This document shows, in pieces, positions 49,245 to 60,850 of a DNA stretch of 64,000 nt. The notes beneath the pieces are model-generated. The model had not been told where the DNA came from. It worked only from the letters and a program-made list of their open reading frames with translations, and did no database searches. The stretch spans positions 1 through 64,000 of the forward strand of contig QJNS01000046.1 in the NCBI GenBank assembly GCA_004154925.1. Reading direction: 5' to 3'. This stretch comes from Monosporascus cannonballus. Taxonomy: Eukaryota; Ascomycota; Sordariomycetes; Xylariales. The number at the start of each line of letters is the position of its first letter. Within the stretch, counting starts at the first letter, position 1. The translations under genes and the position numbers were made by a program.

Positions 49245-49611
49245 TTAAAATTTAATTAATTATTAAATCTTAATCGTAGGGATTTATAGTGATAAAAGTA
49301 TCGTAGAAATCTGAATAATAAATATAATAATCGTATTACGTTCCGTAATACCAGAAATATCGTAAATAACGATATTACATTATAAACTAAAGTTATTTAA
49401 ATTATGGGAATAATAAACGTATATTTCTTTTTCTTTTTTGGCTTAATTGCCTATAATTATATAGCTGGTAATAATTATAATCTTCTGGGACGATTTTTAA
49501 TTATTAATAATTATTGGTTTAGCAGTAATTACCGTTCCGTAACCCGTAAGGTGGTCTGTATAATCCTTGCCTAACTGTTTCTTAAGGCCGGAGCTTGTTT
49601 GGGTCGTATTA
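49245..49611 (-). repeat. 5' LTR of B4
   Basis: 367 bp, the same subtype as the 3' LTR. It ends GGGTCGTATTA on the plus strand (RIP form of GGGTCGTAACA), followed by ATACA. Confidence 0.85.
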
Positions 49612-49791
49612 ATACATTATGGTACGATACTTATAATTAGCAATTTATCTGGCTGTGACGGCTAGGGGGTTTAACCAACTATTAAACCTTAGTCGTACGA
49701 GTTTATGTTAGCAGAAGTATCGTAGGACTTTGTAGCAATGAGGTAACTCAGTTACGTCTCTTAATACCAAGGGTTAGGGCGAGGGAATGAG

Positions 49792-49907
49792 TACCCGTGG
49801 GTGACCCACGATGACCCATGGGTCCTGATGAATACCCATCGGATTTGCCAAGGACCCATTAGGTACCCATTGGGTCTTGCCAAGGACCTGCGAGTACCCA
49901 GTGGGTA
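49792..49907. repeat. Left subterminal palindrome array of element H
   Basis: Motifs TACCCGTGGGT (49792), GACCCATGGGTCC (49813), TACCCATTGGGTC (49864) and TACCCAGTGGGTA (49895 region), with two TTGCCAAGGACC spacers between. Each motif is a near-perfect palindrome around a variable centre. Confidence 0.85.
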
Positions 49908-50117
49908 AAACATTTGCACATAAAACAAATCGCGTTAATAATTTGGAATAATCCGAAATAATCTAATAAAATAGTAATATTAAAAAATTTGCAGCTAAGT
50001 TGCATAAAACTTTTTAGGTATCATAAAATCAAATAACGTTAATTTCCTTTTGAATCTAATCTAAATCTCGTTTAACGTTTTATTATTATTATTATCCTAC
50101 GTATTATCCGAATCCTT

Positions 50118-50217
50118 ATTATTTTACGCGTTATTATTTTGCGCGTTAATATTTTGCGTGTTATTATTTTGGGCGTTATTATTTTAAGCGTTATTGTTTT
50201 GGGCGTTATTATTTCGC
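50118..50217 (-). repeat. Coding minisatellite of about 15 bp inside element H
   Basis: Seven imperfect 15-bp units (plus strand GCGTTATTATTTTGG). In one minus-strand frame they translate to repeated N-N-N-A-Q, interrupted only where Gln codons have become TAA, and are followed by KDSDNT and further Asn. The periodicity in codons supports a former Asn/Gln-rich low-complexity region near the C-terminus of a minus-strand protein. Confidence 0.65.
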
Positions 50218-52899
50218 ATATTTTTTTTGGTACGTTTAAAACTTTAGTTATAAGTTTTACTTAAGAAAATATCAGGTTTTTTTACGGGAAGCCGTATTTT
50301 TTATTTAAGGTTTTATTAAGTTTTAATAACAACTTAAAATATTTTTAACTAATTATAGATTTTTTTAAAAATAATTCGGTTAGTGTAAATATCGGAGAAA
50401 TTAGTTATTATGAACAATTAAATTATTTTAAGATTATTTTATATATAATTTATATTTAAATAATTCGATTAATACAAGTTCTGCTATTTTTCATATAGCG
50501 TTTATCGGAAAAATTTAAAATCGTTATTTATTATTGAATTATTACGAAATTTCCTTTATTAAACGTTAAAAAGGCGTTTCTGTAAGTAGTAATTTAGTAT
50601 TTGTTTGATATTATTAGATTTTATGTAAAACGGCGGCTATATATATTAATATTATTTTAAAACTATTTTTTCCTTTTAAAAAATATTTATTATTAGGCAA
50701 AACGCGTTTTTTTCGCCTTTTAAAAAAAGCTGAGCCCTTAGGTACTATTTTCTCGGCCGAGCACTTAGCCATTACTTTTTTAGCCGGGGGTTATTTTATA
50801 GTACGGGGAATTCTTTTTAGCGATAAATAGTTTTTTAACCTTAAAGTTAACTGGCGAGCCGTTTACTTAATATGCGCCATTTTAACTATTATTACAGTTA
50901 ATTAATTATTAGTACATAACTATTTTGTAATTATTTTAATAGAACTTTATTATTGCAATTAAATTTGTTATTATAATGATGTAAAGTTATGAATTACAAT
51001 GGCGGTATAATAATAAATAAGTATTTTGCGAATTTTAATTATATATAAATATAAGCGAATTTTCGGGGAAAATAAAATATATTATATAATATAAGATAAT
51101 TAAAAATCTTTTTTAAAATTTATATAAATTTCTTATTTTATACAATTTTATTTCCTTATTGTAATAACAATAATATATATAATATTATTATTTTACGATT
51201 ATTCCTCTAATTCTAACTTATATATGTAAATATGTTTATAACAAAAATAAATATATTATATAAGAAAAATAAATAGTAAATAGAGAAAAAATAAGTTTAT
51301 ATCGAATTTAATCCGCCCGTAAAAATTACGAATATATTAACTGTATTACCTATCATCTTAATTTAATAATTACGTCCCTAATTTATTATAATTATGATAA
51401 TAAATCTGAATTTTTCCGGAAAAACGGCCAGTTTTAAATAAACGTTAAAATTTGACTTTTCGAAATCTTATACGTCTATCTTTTAATAACTGTTTTATTT
51501 TTTGGTATTAGTTAGCCTTTTTCTTGTTTTGCGAAATTAATCCTTTAATGTACTTTTTTTAATGTTAAAATCCGCTTACTCTAATAATTTAACCAGCATA
51601 TGGACATTTTCGGAATACCTCATTTTCGTTTTCGTTATTTTCGGTTTTATCCGGATTTTCTGAATCGTTATTATATATTTCGTAAAGGTTATCTAATAAT
51701 AAGTTATTTTAATCCAATACCTTTCTTAAGGTTTTAATAAACTAAATTTAAAATATTTTCCGCATTTTTTCCTTACGTTTTTCGAATTCTTTTCAGATAT
51801 AAATAAGGTTATTATTATTGTATATAAGATCGTTATCCAAATTAAATGCTTTTCTTCGGATATAAAATAATATGATTAAAGTTAATTTAAATTATTACGG
51901 TAATATTAATTAAACTTTAAAATAATATTTTAACTAAACAAAATTCTAGATACGTTTTATAAATGCGAAAAAATATTAAATATATAATAAATTACGTATA
52001 AAGTAAATAGAATTAGGAAATATGTTATTAATCAGTTATTATAATATTCAAACGGTTTTTTTCGAACGGATAACTAAATAATATAATTCAGAAATAATTT
52101 TTAAAATATTAATTAAATTATTTATATTCGTATTAAAAATAATAATTAATAATATGTTCTTACGGATTATAATTAATACGGTATAACGAACCCCTTTTTT
52201 AGGATTTAAATTTAATAAACATATTTCGATAATGCTTTCGTAATTTGAAATCAAAATACCTATTATAGATTATATATTCCGTTTATTATATTTTTCCCAG
52301 TACTTTTTGTACGTTTGCTTAAAGTATTTAACGACGTTTCTGTAAAATATATTAATAAATCATTTTAATTAAAAATATTCTGATCAATCGTTAAACTAAT
52401 GACGAAATTTAATAATCGTTTTATATAATAATAAATAAATTAGAACGGAAAAATAAATTAACAAATCATTATTGATAAATAATTTATTAATATATTTAAA
52501 AACTTTCGAAATTGTTAACTTGGTACTTTTCCGTAAAAGTAATAGCCATATTAATAGTTAATTACTAAATTTAGAAAATATTAGTTTTTTTCTATTTTTT
52601 ATTTTTTTTTAATTTTTTGGTTTTTCATCCGAGCAGTATTTTTAATAAATGTCAAAGATATGCTTTTCGCATTTACGTAAATACTTAAACATAATTTTAT
52701 ACTTACCTATTATATAAAAAATGTAATTTTCTTGGAAAAAACCAAAATTATTCGTTATTTACATAAGATTTTTAAAAATTATATTTAAATAACGAATAAA
52801 TTTAATACCGTTAATGGGTAATATGTAACCCGTTTTTTTAATAATAAATATTTGCATATAAACTTTTAAATTATGGGGTATATTTTTAAAATATATAAT

Positions 52900-55200
52900 A
52901 AAAAGAATATTACCGAATTTTAACGGCCATAAACGTTACGGATTATTTGAAATACGTTTTTGTAATCCAAAATTTTATTTATAATTATATCTTATTAGAT
53001 TTGGAAAAAGAATCTTTTTTTGTGGAACCCGAAATAAATATAGATAATAAATACACGTAATTAGAAAAATAAATAATTATTTTATAATTATTTTAAAAAA
53101 TACGTACCTGCATAATTATATGTTCCTTTTTCGGGTTTATAATGTTTTTGCCCTATTTCGGCAAACTTTTGAATTTTTTGTTTTATTCGCCTAAAGCTTT
53201 TTCAGATTTATTCCGTAACTTTATGCTATAAACCTTAAAAAAATTAATAAATGCACTTTATAAAGCATACGACATATATATATGATACCGAATCTTATTT
53301 ACATATTGGAATTTGTCGCTTAACTTTCGATAAAACTATTTTTGCATAATTATTTATTTAGTACCAGGGCTATTATTCGCAGTAAAAACGCGAAATCGGT
53401 CGGTTATTCTTATCTTTCTTAACTAACGTAATAATTTGTCGCTATTAAATTTACTTAATTTAATGTTATAAAATTAAATATCAACTAAAAACAACGCTTT
53501 TTTTATTCTCGGTTAATCTGATGAATAATAATCTTTTAAACAAAATATCAAATAAACCGTATTCGAAATATTATAATTAATTAATATACAATATTTTAAG
53601 AAGATATCCTTAAGTCCATATTTAATAACTGTGTTAATAAATATCCGTATATGCTTTATATATATTTTTATTACTAATAATTTAAAACCGTTATCGTAAT
53701 ATAACATTATAGTTCGAAAATATTCATTTTAAAAACCTCTAATAAGCAAATACTAAGTAATAAAATAATTAATTGAAAGGATTTAATTAAAATTACATTT
53801 TTTAAGTAATATTAAATCCTAACTTTAATAAGTAAAAATTATTTCAAAATTATTATCTTTAAAAAAAGAGAAAAAGCTAAAAATAGAAAAAGCCTAATAA
53901 ACACTTATTAATAAAAAATTATATAAGAATGATTTTAAGATTATTTTAAATTATATACATATTATAATTATATTAACGACCTTTTTATTAATCATTAAAT
54001 CCGTTTACTTCATTTTTTTACCGCATATATTATTACGTAAATATTTTTTTATAAAATTTATTCCTTTTATTTAGAAAAAGTAAGATATATAAAATAATAT
54101 CCATATTGCCGACACTTAATCTTAAGCTGTCCAGTTATCCATTAAAAAACTTATATGTTTTTTCAATATTCCGAATTGCGGTTTATTTCATTAAACATGC
54201 TAATAATTTCGTTTAATAAGTTTTTATTATTTTTGCTATAAACGTTTCTTTGACATTATAATTGCCGCTGGAACTAAACCACCCAATCCTTGTATTAACG
54301 TTTCCAATATTCGTATGATTCCCGGTTAACAATAGGAAAATCGGTTCCCTATTATATCTGGAATTAATATTAGTTCTAATAATTTGGCTTAATAAAACGG
54401 TTTTTTTAGCTGGGTAAATTCAATACGTTAAGTTATTTTTCGTTCGGTAATTATTAGTTAAATTATAAATGCTAAAGCTGCGAATTTAATTTTCAGATAT
54501 TTTATTTTTAATTCGAATTTATTTTAATGGGCCTTAAGTTTTAATATTTTCTATTATTAGTTTTGAATAAATAAGTTTCGCTAGGTATTTCGTTATTATT
54601 TTAATTATCGATAGCAAAATCTTTGGAATTATTATTTTAATTAAGCTTATGATTTTAAAAAAAATATTTTATAACGATTTATTATTATCGAAATTATTAT
54701 CGCTAAAGTTAAAATTCTCGAAAATTTACAATATTATTTCCGCCTTATAATAAATTCAATTCAAACCATAATAAAAATTCTTTTTGTAATAAATGGATAA
54801 TTAACGAAAATAAAAAAATATAATCGAATTACGTAAATAACTGGCGATATAAGGTGTTAAAATTACGTATTAACTTTTTCGAACGTCTTTTATTTTTTTC
54901 TTTTTATTAAACCTTTGTAATAAAGTTATCTACCTTATTTAATCCAATTCGAACGTAATATTACCGAAATAATATAATGGCAAAATTGCCCGTTTTAGGA
55001 AATATTTTAAATCCTTTACGAATTAACGATACCTGAAACGAATTTAACCAAAATTTTAATAATTTCATTTTTAATTTTCCCCCGTTACCCAAATTTATTG
55101 AATATTTGCTTATTCGAAGTACAGTATAAAATAAGCCCGTATTATAAACTGGTTTTACTCTTAAATCGCCAAAAAACATTAAATAAGCCGATAAAACTTT
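52900..55200 (-). pseudogene. Unidentified minus-strand protein relic(s) inside element H
   Basis: Minus-strand stretches remain open at 55179-54961 (72 codons), 53707-53513 (64 codons) and 52254-52048. Between them, several hundred bases translate into plausible soluble-protein composition if TAA/TAG are taken as former Gln codons (for example around 54900-54250, Gln/Asn-rich). The segment REFQLQRQQFRQQQ-like composition recalls retroelement gag or low-complexity regions, but I can make no family assignment. In AT-rich DNA, stops are expected about every 11 codons, so the inferred frames are only weakly supported. Confidence 0.3.
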
Positions 55201-58089
55201 AACTAAAAGTACTTACACATAAGGTTCGGCGTTATAAACAAAAGCATAATAATAAGTATATAGCCCAAACTATTTCATAATTATTTTATTATTAATATTT
55301 TCCAATAAATATAGTCCGCAATATTCGGAAATACCAAAAAAATATCCGCTTAATTTTCGAGAAAATACTATTTTAGCGTATCGTTCGGAAAGTACTTATA
55401 AATACACCATTTCAATTTATGCAAATAAAGGCGTTTATTATGGAAATATTATAAAAAGTTGCAAAAAGCTTTTTAATTTTTTTATTTTAAAATAATTATT
55501 TTTATATTATTAATAATAAACGAATAATGTTTTAAATAAAATATATTTACATTATTTAAAAGATTTACTTTCATTGAAATATAATTATTTTCAAAACAGT
55601 TTTTAAGCTTTTAAAAAATTCCAAAAAAATAAAAGGTATTTTATAAATTATTTTAATTAGCGCTTATTTATATATTTTAAATATTTATTTAAAAAACGCC
55701 TAAAATTAATTAATGTTATTTAATTAAGCAAATCCTATTTTAAATTTTAGAGGTATAAAATTCCTTATTAATAAGTATTTAAATTACGTATATTTTATAT
55801 AAATTCATATTTTGTTAAATTTTTGCATCTATTAAAAATTTTCTATTTTGTTTTTAATTAATCAGTTACGTTTTTTATTTTTAACCTAATTAAATCCTAT
55901 TATTTTGTTTTACTATAATACTTTAATACTTGGTTTCCGCTGCTTAATTTCTAATATAATCTTAAAATATTCGAATTTAAGATTTTTGGTTTTTGATTCC
56001 GTAATACCTCTTATATTTAAATATCGGAAATCCGACGAAATATTATTTTAAAATCTGCATACCAAAACGGTTTGGACGGAAAAAGCCAATATTTCAGCAA
56101 AATAAAATAATATCGAAAAGGTTTATTATAATTTAATGCAATAAATTAAACGCAAATTAAACAATTAAAAACGTTTAAATTTATATGTATCTTTCGAAAA
56201 ACAAATCAAAAAAATATCATTATTAAATATGAAATTAATACTTGTTAATAAGTAGTATTTTATGATTATTTTAATGTTTTATTAATTATTAATAATTAAG
56301 CAAAATAACGAAATTTTAATTAAACTAAAACAAAATACGCCGAAACTAAAAGTTTATTCATAATTTCAAATAATGGCGATAAAATATATATCAATATTAA
56401 TAATAAAATAGCCGAAATAATTTTTAATTAATATTAATATATACGATATTCGTTATAATTGTATCGTTAATCATCTGGATAATTGAATATCTTAATTATT
56501 GGCAAATCTTATTATACCTTAAGTTACAAAACTTTGTATAACGATTTAATAAATAATTATTTGCCTTAAATATTTTTTAATTATTTTACTAGTATTTTTA
56601 ATGCTTATTTCCAGCTTAAAGAGGAAATAATTTATTAAATATTTATGCAAAAAATTATACCGAATTTCCATATACCTATTACGTTAAATTTGCTAAATTT
56701 ATTATTAACAGAATTACGGATTTTTTAATATAATTCCTTCATATATTTAATTATTTTTGGCAAATAATACCTTTATAAACTCCAACGATTTTAATATTAA
56801 TATTAAGGCTGAAAATATTTAGCAAATTATTTTTGCATTTCGTTTTATTAATCTTAATTATTTCCGAATTATTTTATTTTTTAATTTTTTAATGTGATTT
56901 TAAATTATTTTACGTTTAACGTTTAAAATAATATTATATCGTAAACGATTTATACTTTAAGTTATATTAGTATTAAAATAATTTCCCTTTATTTTTCGAA
57001 ATTAAAAATATTTACTTATAAAAATATTTGAGCCTTGGGTATAATTTTTAACGGTTATGCACAATATCTTATATTTACGAAAAAGATTTTTCGTTATATT
57101 ACTTAGCCCGTTATAAGTTTTATGATATTTGTATTTGAAAAAAAGAATATCTTTATTAAATATTATAAAAAAATTAAATTATATAAAAAATTACCGCGGT
57201 TTTCGATTTTGGCGAATTCGAAATTAGAAAAAACGGTTTGCCCGTTTAGTTACGTTAAAGTTTAACGTCATAAATAAATATGTTAAATAAATATTTTAAA
57301 ATACATATAGGGGGGTATCCGGTTTATTTAAGATTGTACTGTATTTCATTACCAAAGGTTACCGGCTTTATAATTTGACGTAATAAGGCCAAAAAAAACC
57401 ATTTTATATATTATTTCGATACAAAAATTCCGCGGCCTTATTCTTAAAATTTGTTTTTAACGTTCGAACCGTTTTTTTATTATAGGCATATTATGGGAAA
57501 TTATGGGATAAGGTTTTAATAACATTAAAAAATTTAAATAAAATTAATTTTAAATATATAAAAACAATAAGGATTAATCGGATTTTGAAATTAACGTATT
57601 AATTAAGTACATAAAAACATTTTAAAAAATTTATTAAATAAGGTTTTTAAAAAAGGGTTCATGTTATTAATTACGTTTATGTTAAAATTATTTCTGCCGT
57701 ATTCGATAACGCGAACCTTAGGTTTCGCATAAGCAAAAGTTTTCCGCAAAAAAAGCTAGGAATAATTTAAATTAAAGGCGGTTATGCCATTAGCTTATTA
57801 ATTACGACGTAAATAACTTTCTTTTTTTTCTCGTTAAATTAGGTTTATAAAAATAACTAGTTGTAATAAATTTGGTTTTTTATATAAAATAATTATTTTT
57901 AATTATATTTAAGCAAAGATTAAATTTACGGTATTATTTATTTTGCCCTAAAGTAATATATATTATTTTTATATCATAATAATTATTTTAGTTTATTTTC
58001 TTATTTTTTCTTAAATAAGTTTAAAATTTACATATTTTGTTAATAGGCAATCGTAAGTACTTAATAAGTCCTTGGTATTACCTATTAGA

Positions 58090-58258
58090 TACCCGCGGGT
58101 AATGCTAAGGACCTATTAGGTACCCGCGGGTAATTCTGACTTGCGGGTAATTCTGACTTGCGCCAAGGACCCATGGGTCACCCATGGGTCTTTGGCATTA
58201 CCCGCGGGTACTCGTGGGCCGTGGGTAATTTTCAGTGGGTGGTTCCTCTCTTACCCTA
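58090..58258. repeat. Right subterminal palindrome array of element H
   Basis: Three perfect TACCCGCGGGTA palindromes (58090-58101, 58121-58132, 58199-58210), plus GACCCATGGGTC (58168-58179) and CACCCATGGGTC (58179-58190). A 17-bp unit GCGGGTAATTCTGACTT is tandemly duplicated at 58126-58159. The CpG-containing cores are intact despite RIP of the interior. Confidence 0.9.
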
Positions 58259-58483
58259 CCAAGGGTGCAGAAGTTGTATTGCAAGCTATTGGTATTGATG
58301 AGTGTTGCAAGCTGAAGCTATCTAAACCATGGAAATAATGAGCGTATTATACTTGGGCTTAGTTCTCATTAATTTTAGGACTCGCTGGACTCGCCAGCGA
58401 TCCTCGCGATCACGTGACTTGAAGCGTCCCACTCTTTTCTGACTGTTTCTGGTCGTGCCAAGCAGTTGGGTTATAACACCGGC

Positions 58484-59800
58484 GTACTAATTTAAAGTTT
58501 TGATAAGGCGGTAAAAGGATAATTAATAAATATCAAATAAAAATAAGTAAAATCTCGGTACCAAATTCTTACCTATATATCCCTTAGGTTGTATTAGTAT
58601 CAAATCCAAATCGAATATTAAGTACGATGCTAAATTTTACAACGCTTTTAAAAGATGATCGCCAATATAAATATTATAATTCGCACATATGAAATTTTAA
58701 TAGCTCGTAATTTTATTTATCCAAAATAATAGTTATAATTATAAGTTATTCCCTTAGGGAATTGGTTTTTGCGTTAGGCTAAGTAATCGTTTTTAATGCC
58801 ATTTTCTTATATGTTATTTTCGTTAATTAATTTTTAATTATTTTAAAATTATTAAAATACGTTATAGCATGATAAAAAAATTAAGTAACGAACCTTTTAT
58901 CGTTTTTAAGGGTTTTAAACACAATAATTAACATATTAAGCACTTTATAATAAAAAAGGTTTTCGACTTAATTATCAACTATGGATTACGGAAAGCTAAT
59001 AAAGCGAATTTCGACAGTTTTTAATCCGAATACCTATTTGTTACGAATATCGGGTTACCGCTATTTACGCTATTCTTTACCGCCTATTTCCGGATACGAC
59101 TTATATTTTTCGGATGTTAAAACGACGTAATTTTACGTTTTTCGAGCCCAGATTTATTCACTTTATTTAGATCCGCAATTTAAGTACTAGGAATTTTATT
59201 CCTTATTACGAGATATTTGCAAATCTCGATATTTAAAAGCGTTTTCTCGGATCTTATCCTTTCTGCCTTAGGCTGTTTTTAACGCTAGCAGTAACTGAAC
59301 CAAGATATGTAGGCTAGCTAAATATAATTATAAAAGTTAAACTTCCGTTAAATTTTGCAGTTTATTATTAATATTACCGAGATTTATAACGTTACATATA
59401 TATTATAATTATCATAGATAATGGTATATATTAAATGCAAATTCGGTTTATATTCTTTTTTTGCTTAATACAAAAATAAATTTACCGTGTATAATAAGTT
59501 GACCAAATTCTATTTAAAAAATAATAATATTTTGATAATTCTTATTAAATATTAATTTTTTCCGTTTATAAAACTTGAAATAAAAAATTATTAAGGCAAA
59601 ACTTTTCTTTTTTTTACTAGTTTTAAAAGGGTAACTAAGTAAGGGGAAAATATTTTACAATTTGTTTGATTATATCGGGCAGGGGATATTATAAATGCAA
59701 AATAATTTTAAAATATTTATAGTGGTTAAAAACGGACCTTATTATTATACCAAAGACAAATAATTAACGCCAGGCGTATAGCAGCATTATTCCCATTTTT
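58484..59800. other. AT-rich stretch without recognised gene
   Basis: RIP-like composition. No LTR, TIR or domain motif seen. Slightly more GC-rich near 59030-59300. It may be an old repeat or RIPped single-copy DNA. Confidence 0.5.
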
Positions 59801-59839
59801 CGCCTTATTATCTCGTGATCTTAAGGAGTTATACGTATG

Positions 59840-60235
59840 CTAGGCCATGATCGTGAATTAATGTGCCAGAAAGGCCTGGACAATATCTTTAAGGTTTGCG
59901 CGTTTGGTAAAAACGATCAAAAACCAGTTGTAATGTGCCCCAAATACTATCCTTAAACATTTCGCGGCGGTACCCGCTGTAATAGGGGTAAACTCTGCCG
60001 CCCTGTGGAACTGAGATAAGAACTTTACGTGCTAATCCAAGCAGCTTGTCTGAGCTGAATTCGCGGACGCGGATGAAATGTTCCCATGCGTGGTACAGTG
60101 GGGATGCAAAAGTCTCGGTAAATTTCTGCACGCTCCACAAAAACGCCTATTTCTTCCACTTCAACGCCAACACCCTTTATACTTCAAATATGAATAAACA
60201 ACCCAATTTGGGTCCAATTGCTTCGTGAAAAAAAT
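59840..60235 (-). pseudogene. Damaged coding fragment of unknown function
   Basis: A minus-strand open stretch 60140-59889 (83 codons: FASPLYHAWEHF, VREFSSDKLLGLARKV, VYPYYSGYRREMF, IWGTLQLVFDRFYQTRKP). It extends upstream to about 60230 in the same frame (KLGCLFIFEV, ALKWKK) across two stops of the CAG/CAA-to-TAG/TAA type. Composition is normal with a natural amino-acid mix, so it is probably the relic of a real single-copy or low-copy gene. I do not recognise the family. Confidence 0.45.
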
Positions 60236-60254
60236 AATTACCTCATACGAGAAC

Positions 60255-60850
60255 AAGATGGAAGTCAAAAAAAGATTTAGGCGACGGCTTTACCGAAATC
60301 GCGAGAAAATACGGAGTGTCTCCACTTACCATCGGGGGCGTCTGTGATTGCTATACGCGTCAAAATTCAGCCTAATTTGCGCCATATTCGGGTCGCCCAT
60401 ATAAGCCTCGGCCGGTTCAAAAAAGGTATTTATGGCGATCTATTAATTTTAATCCATTTATATTTATTTTTAAATTTTCTAAATTATGTTATTTATATAT
60501 CTTTAAATACATTTTAAGGCCGAGGTTTCGGCGGAAGGGGATAATATATAAATATATATTTTAACGTTTATTTTGACTTCGTAATATGCGAAATAAAGGT
60601 TTTTTTATGCTTTGGCATACCGCGATAAATCTCCGAATAATGGCGAAAAGTTTTATTTGGCGACGAAACGAATATTGTCAGATATAAGGGATATCAGTTG
60701 CGTTGTTGTATTCAGCTAATTGCGTGCGTTCTCGCAACGTGTACCACTTTTATGTAGCTTAATAACGGAGTATACATATTCCGATCAGAAGATGATCTTT
60801 CCGTATTTGGTATGCTATAGCACACCTGGGTAGCTGATACACCCCCTTAA
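60255..60850 (+). mobile_element. Tc1/mariner-type transposase relic
   Basis: Plus strand. A helix-turn-helix segment GFTEIARKYGVSPLTI lies at 60286-60333. In the same frame, SGRPYKPRPVQKRYLWR (60388-60438) matches the GRPRK-like linker of Tc1-family transposases, after one TAA (from CAA). Further on, KVLFGDETNIVRY (60646-60684) resembles the FSDE segment containing the first catalytic Asp. The spacing between the parts (about 210 bases) is AT-rich and damaged. The TIRs were not found, so the boundaries are approximate. Confidence 0.6.

Larger units (their letters stand above)
42702..49611 (-). mobile_element. Chromovirus B4 (Ty3/gypsy), complete, RIP-inactivated
   Basis: LTRs 42702-43077 (3') and 49245-49611 (5'); interior 43078-49244 (6.17 kb). 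A perfect target duplication ATACA lies at 42697-42701 and 49612-49616. The minus-strand purine tract GGAGTAGGAGAGAT abuts the left LTR. It is uninterrupted, so it serves as the reference for the split element B3 (empty sites for D and B1). Confidence 0.92.
49775..58258. mobile_element. Element H: 8.5-kb TIR transposon, hAT-like, with palindromic subterminal repeats
   Basis: A perfect 8-bp duplication CCAAGGGT (49767-49774 and 58259-58266) surrounds TAGGGCGAGGGA... on the left and its imperfect inverse (TAGGGTAAGAGAGGA) on the right. TAGGG-type ends and 8-bp duplications are hallmarks of hAT elements; KDZ-type elements are an alternative. Both ends carry clusters of ACCCNNGGGT palindromes and of TTGCCAAGGACC/GCCAAGGACC, typical of transposase-binding arrays. 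About 130-180 bases at each end keep normal composition, while the 8.1-kb interior is strongly RIPped. Relics inside read on the minus strand, but I cannot identify a transposase. The size is large for hAT, suggesting extra cargo or a nested element. Confidence 0.75.
49654..58478 (-). repeat. Solo family-B LTR split by element H
   Basis: Halves 49654-49774 and 58267-58478 (333 bp together). The ends are TGTGACGGCTAGG and GTTGGGTTATAACA on the plus strand. The flanking duplication CTGGC (49649-49653) / CCGGC (58479-58483) differs only by C/T. The middle segment (GC-rich, CGCTGGACTCGCCAGCGA around 58384-58401) differs from both other B LTR subtypes. No internal element sequence is attached, so it is a solo LTR. 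Confidence 0.85.

Noticed and set aside
49775..49790. TAGGG sequences as telomere repeat
   Set aside because: Not tandem; it is the terminal inverted repeat of element H flanked by an 8-bp duplication.
58141..58338. 65-codon plus-strand open frame across the right end of element H
   Set aside because: Spans the transposon end, the target duplication and an LTR, so it cannot be an ancestral gene.
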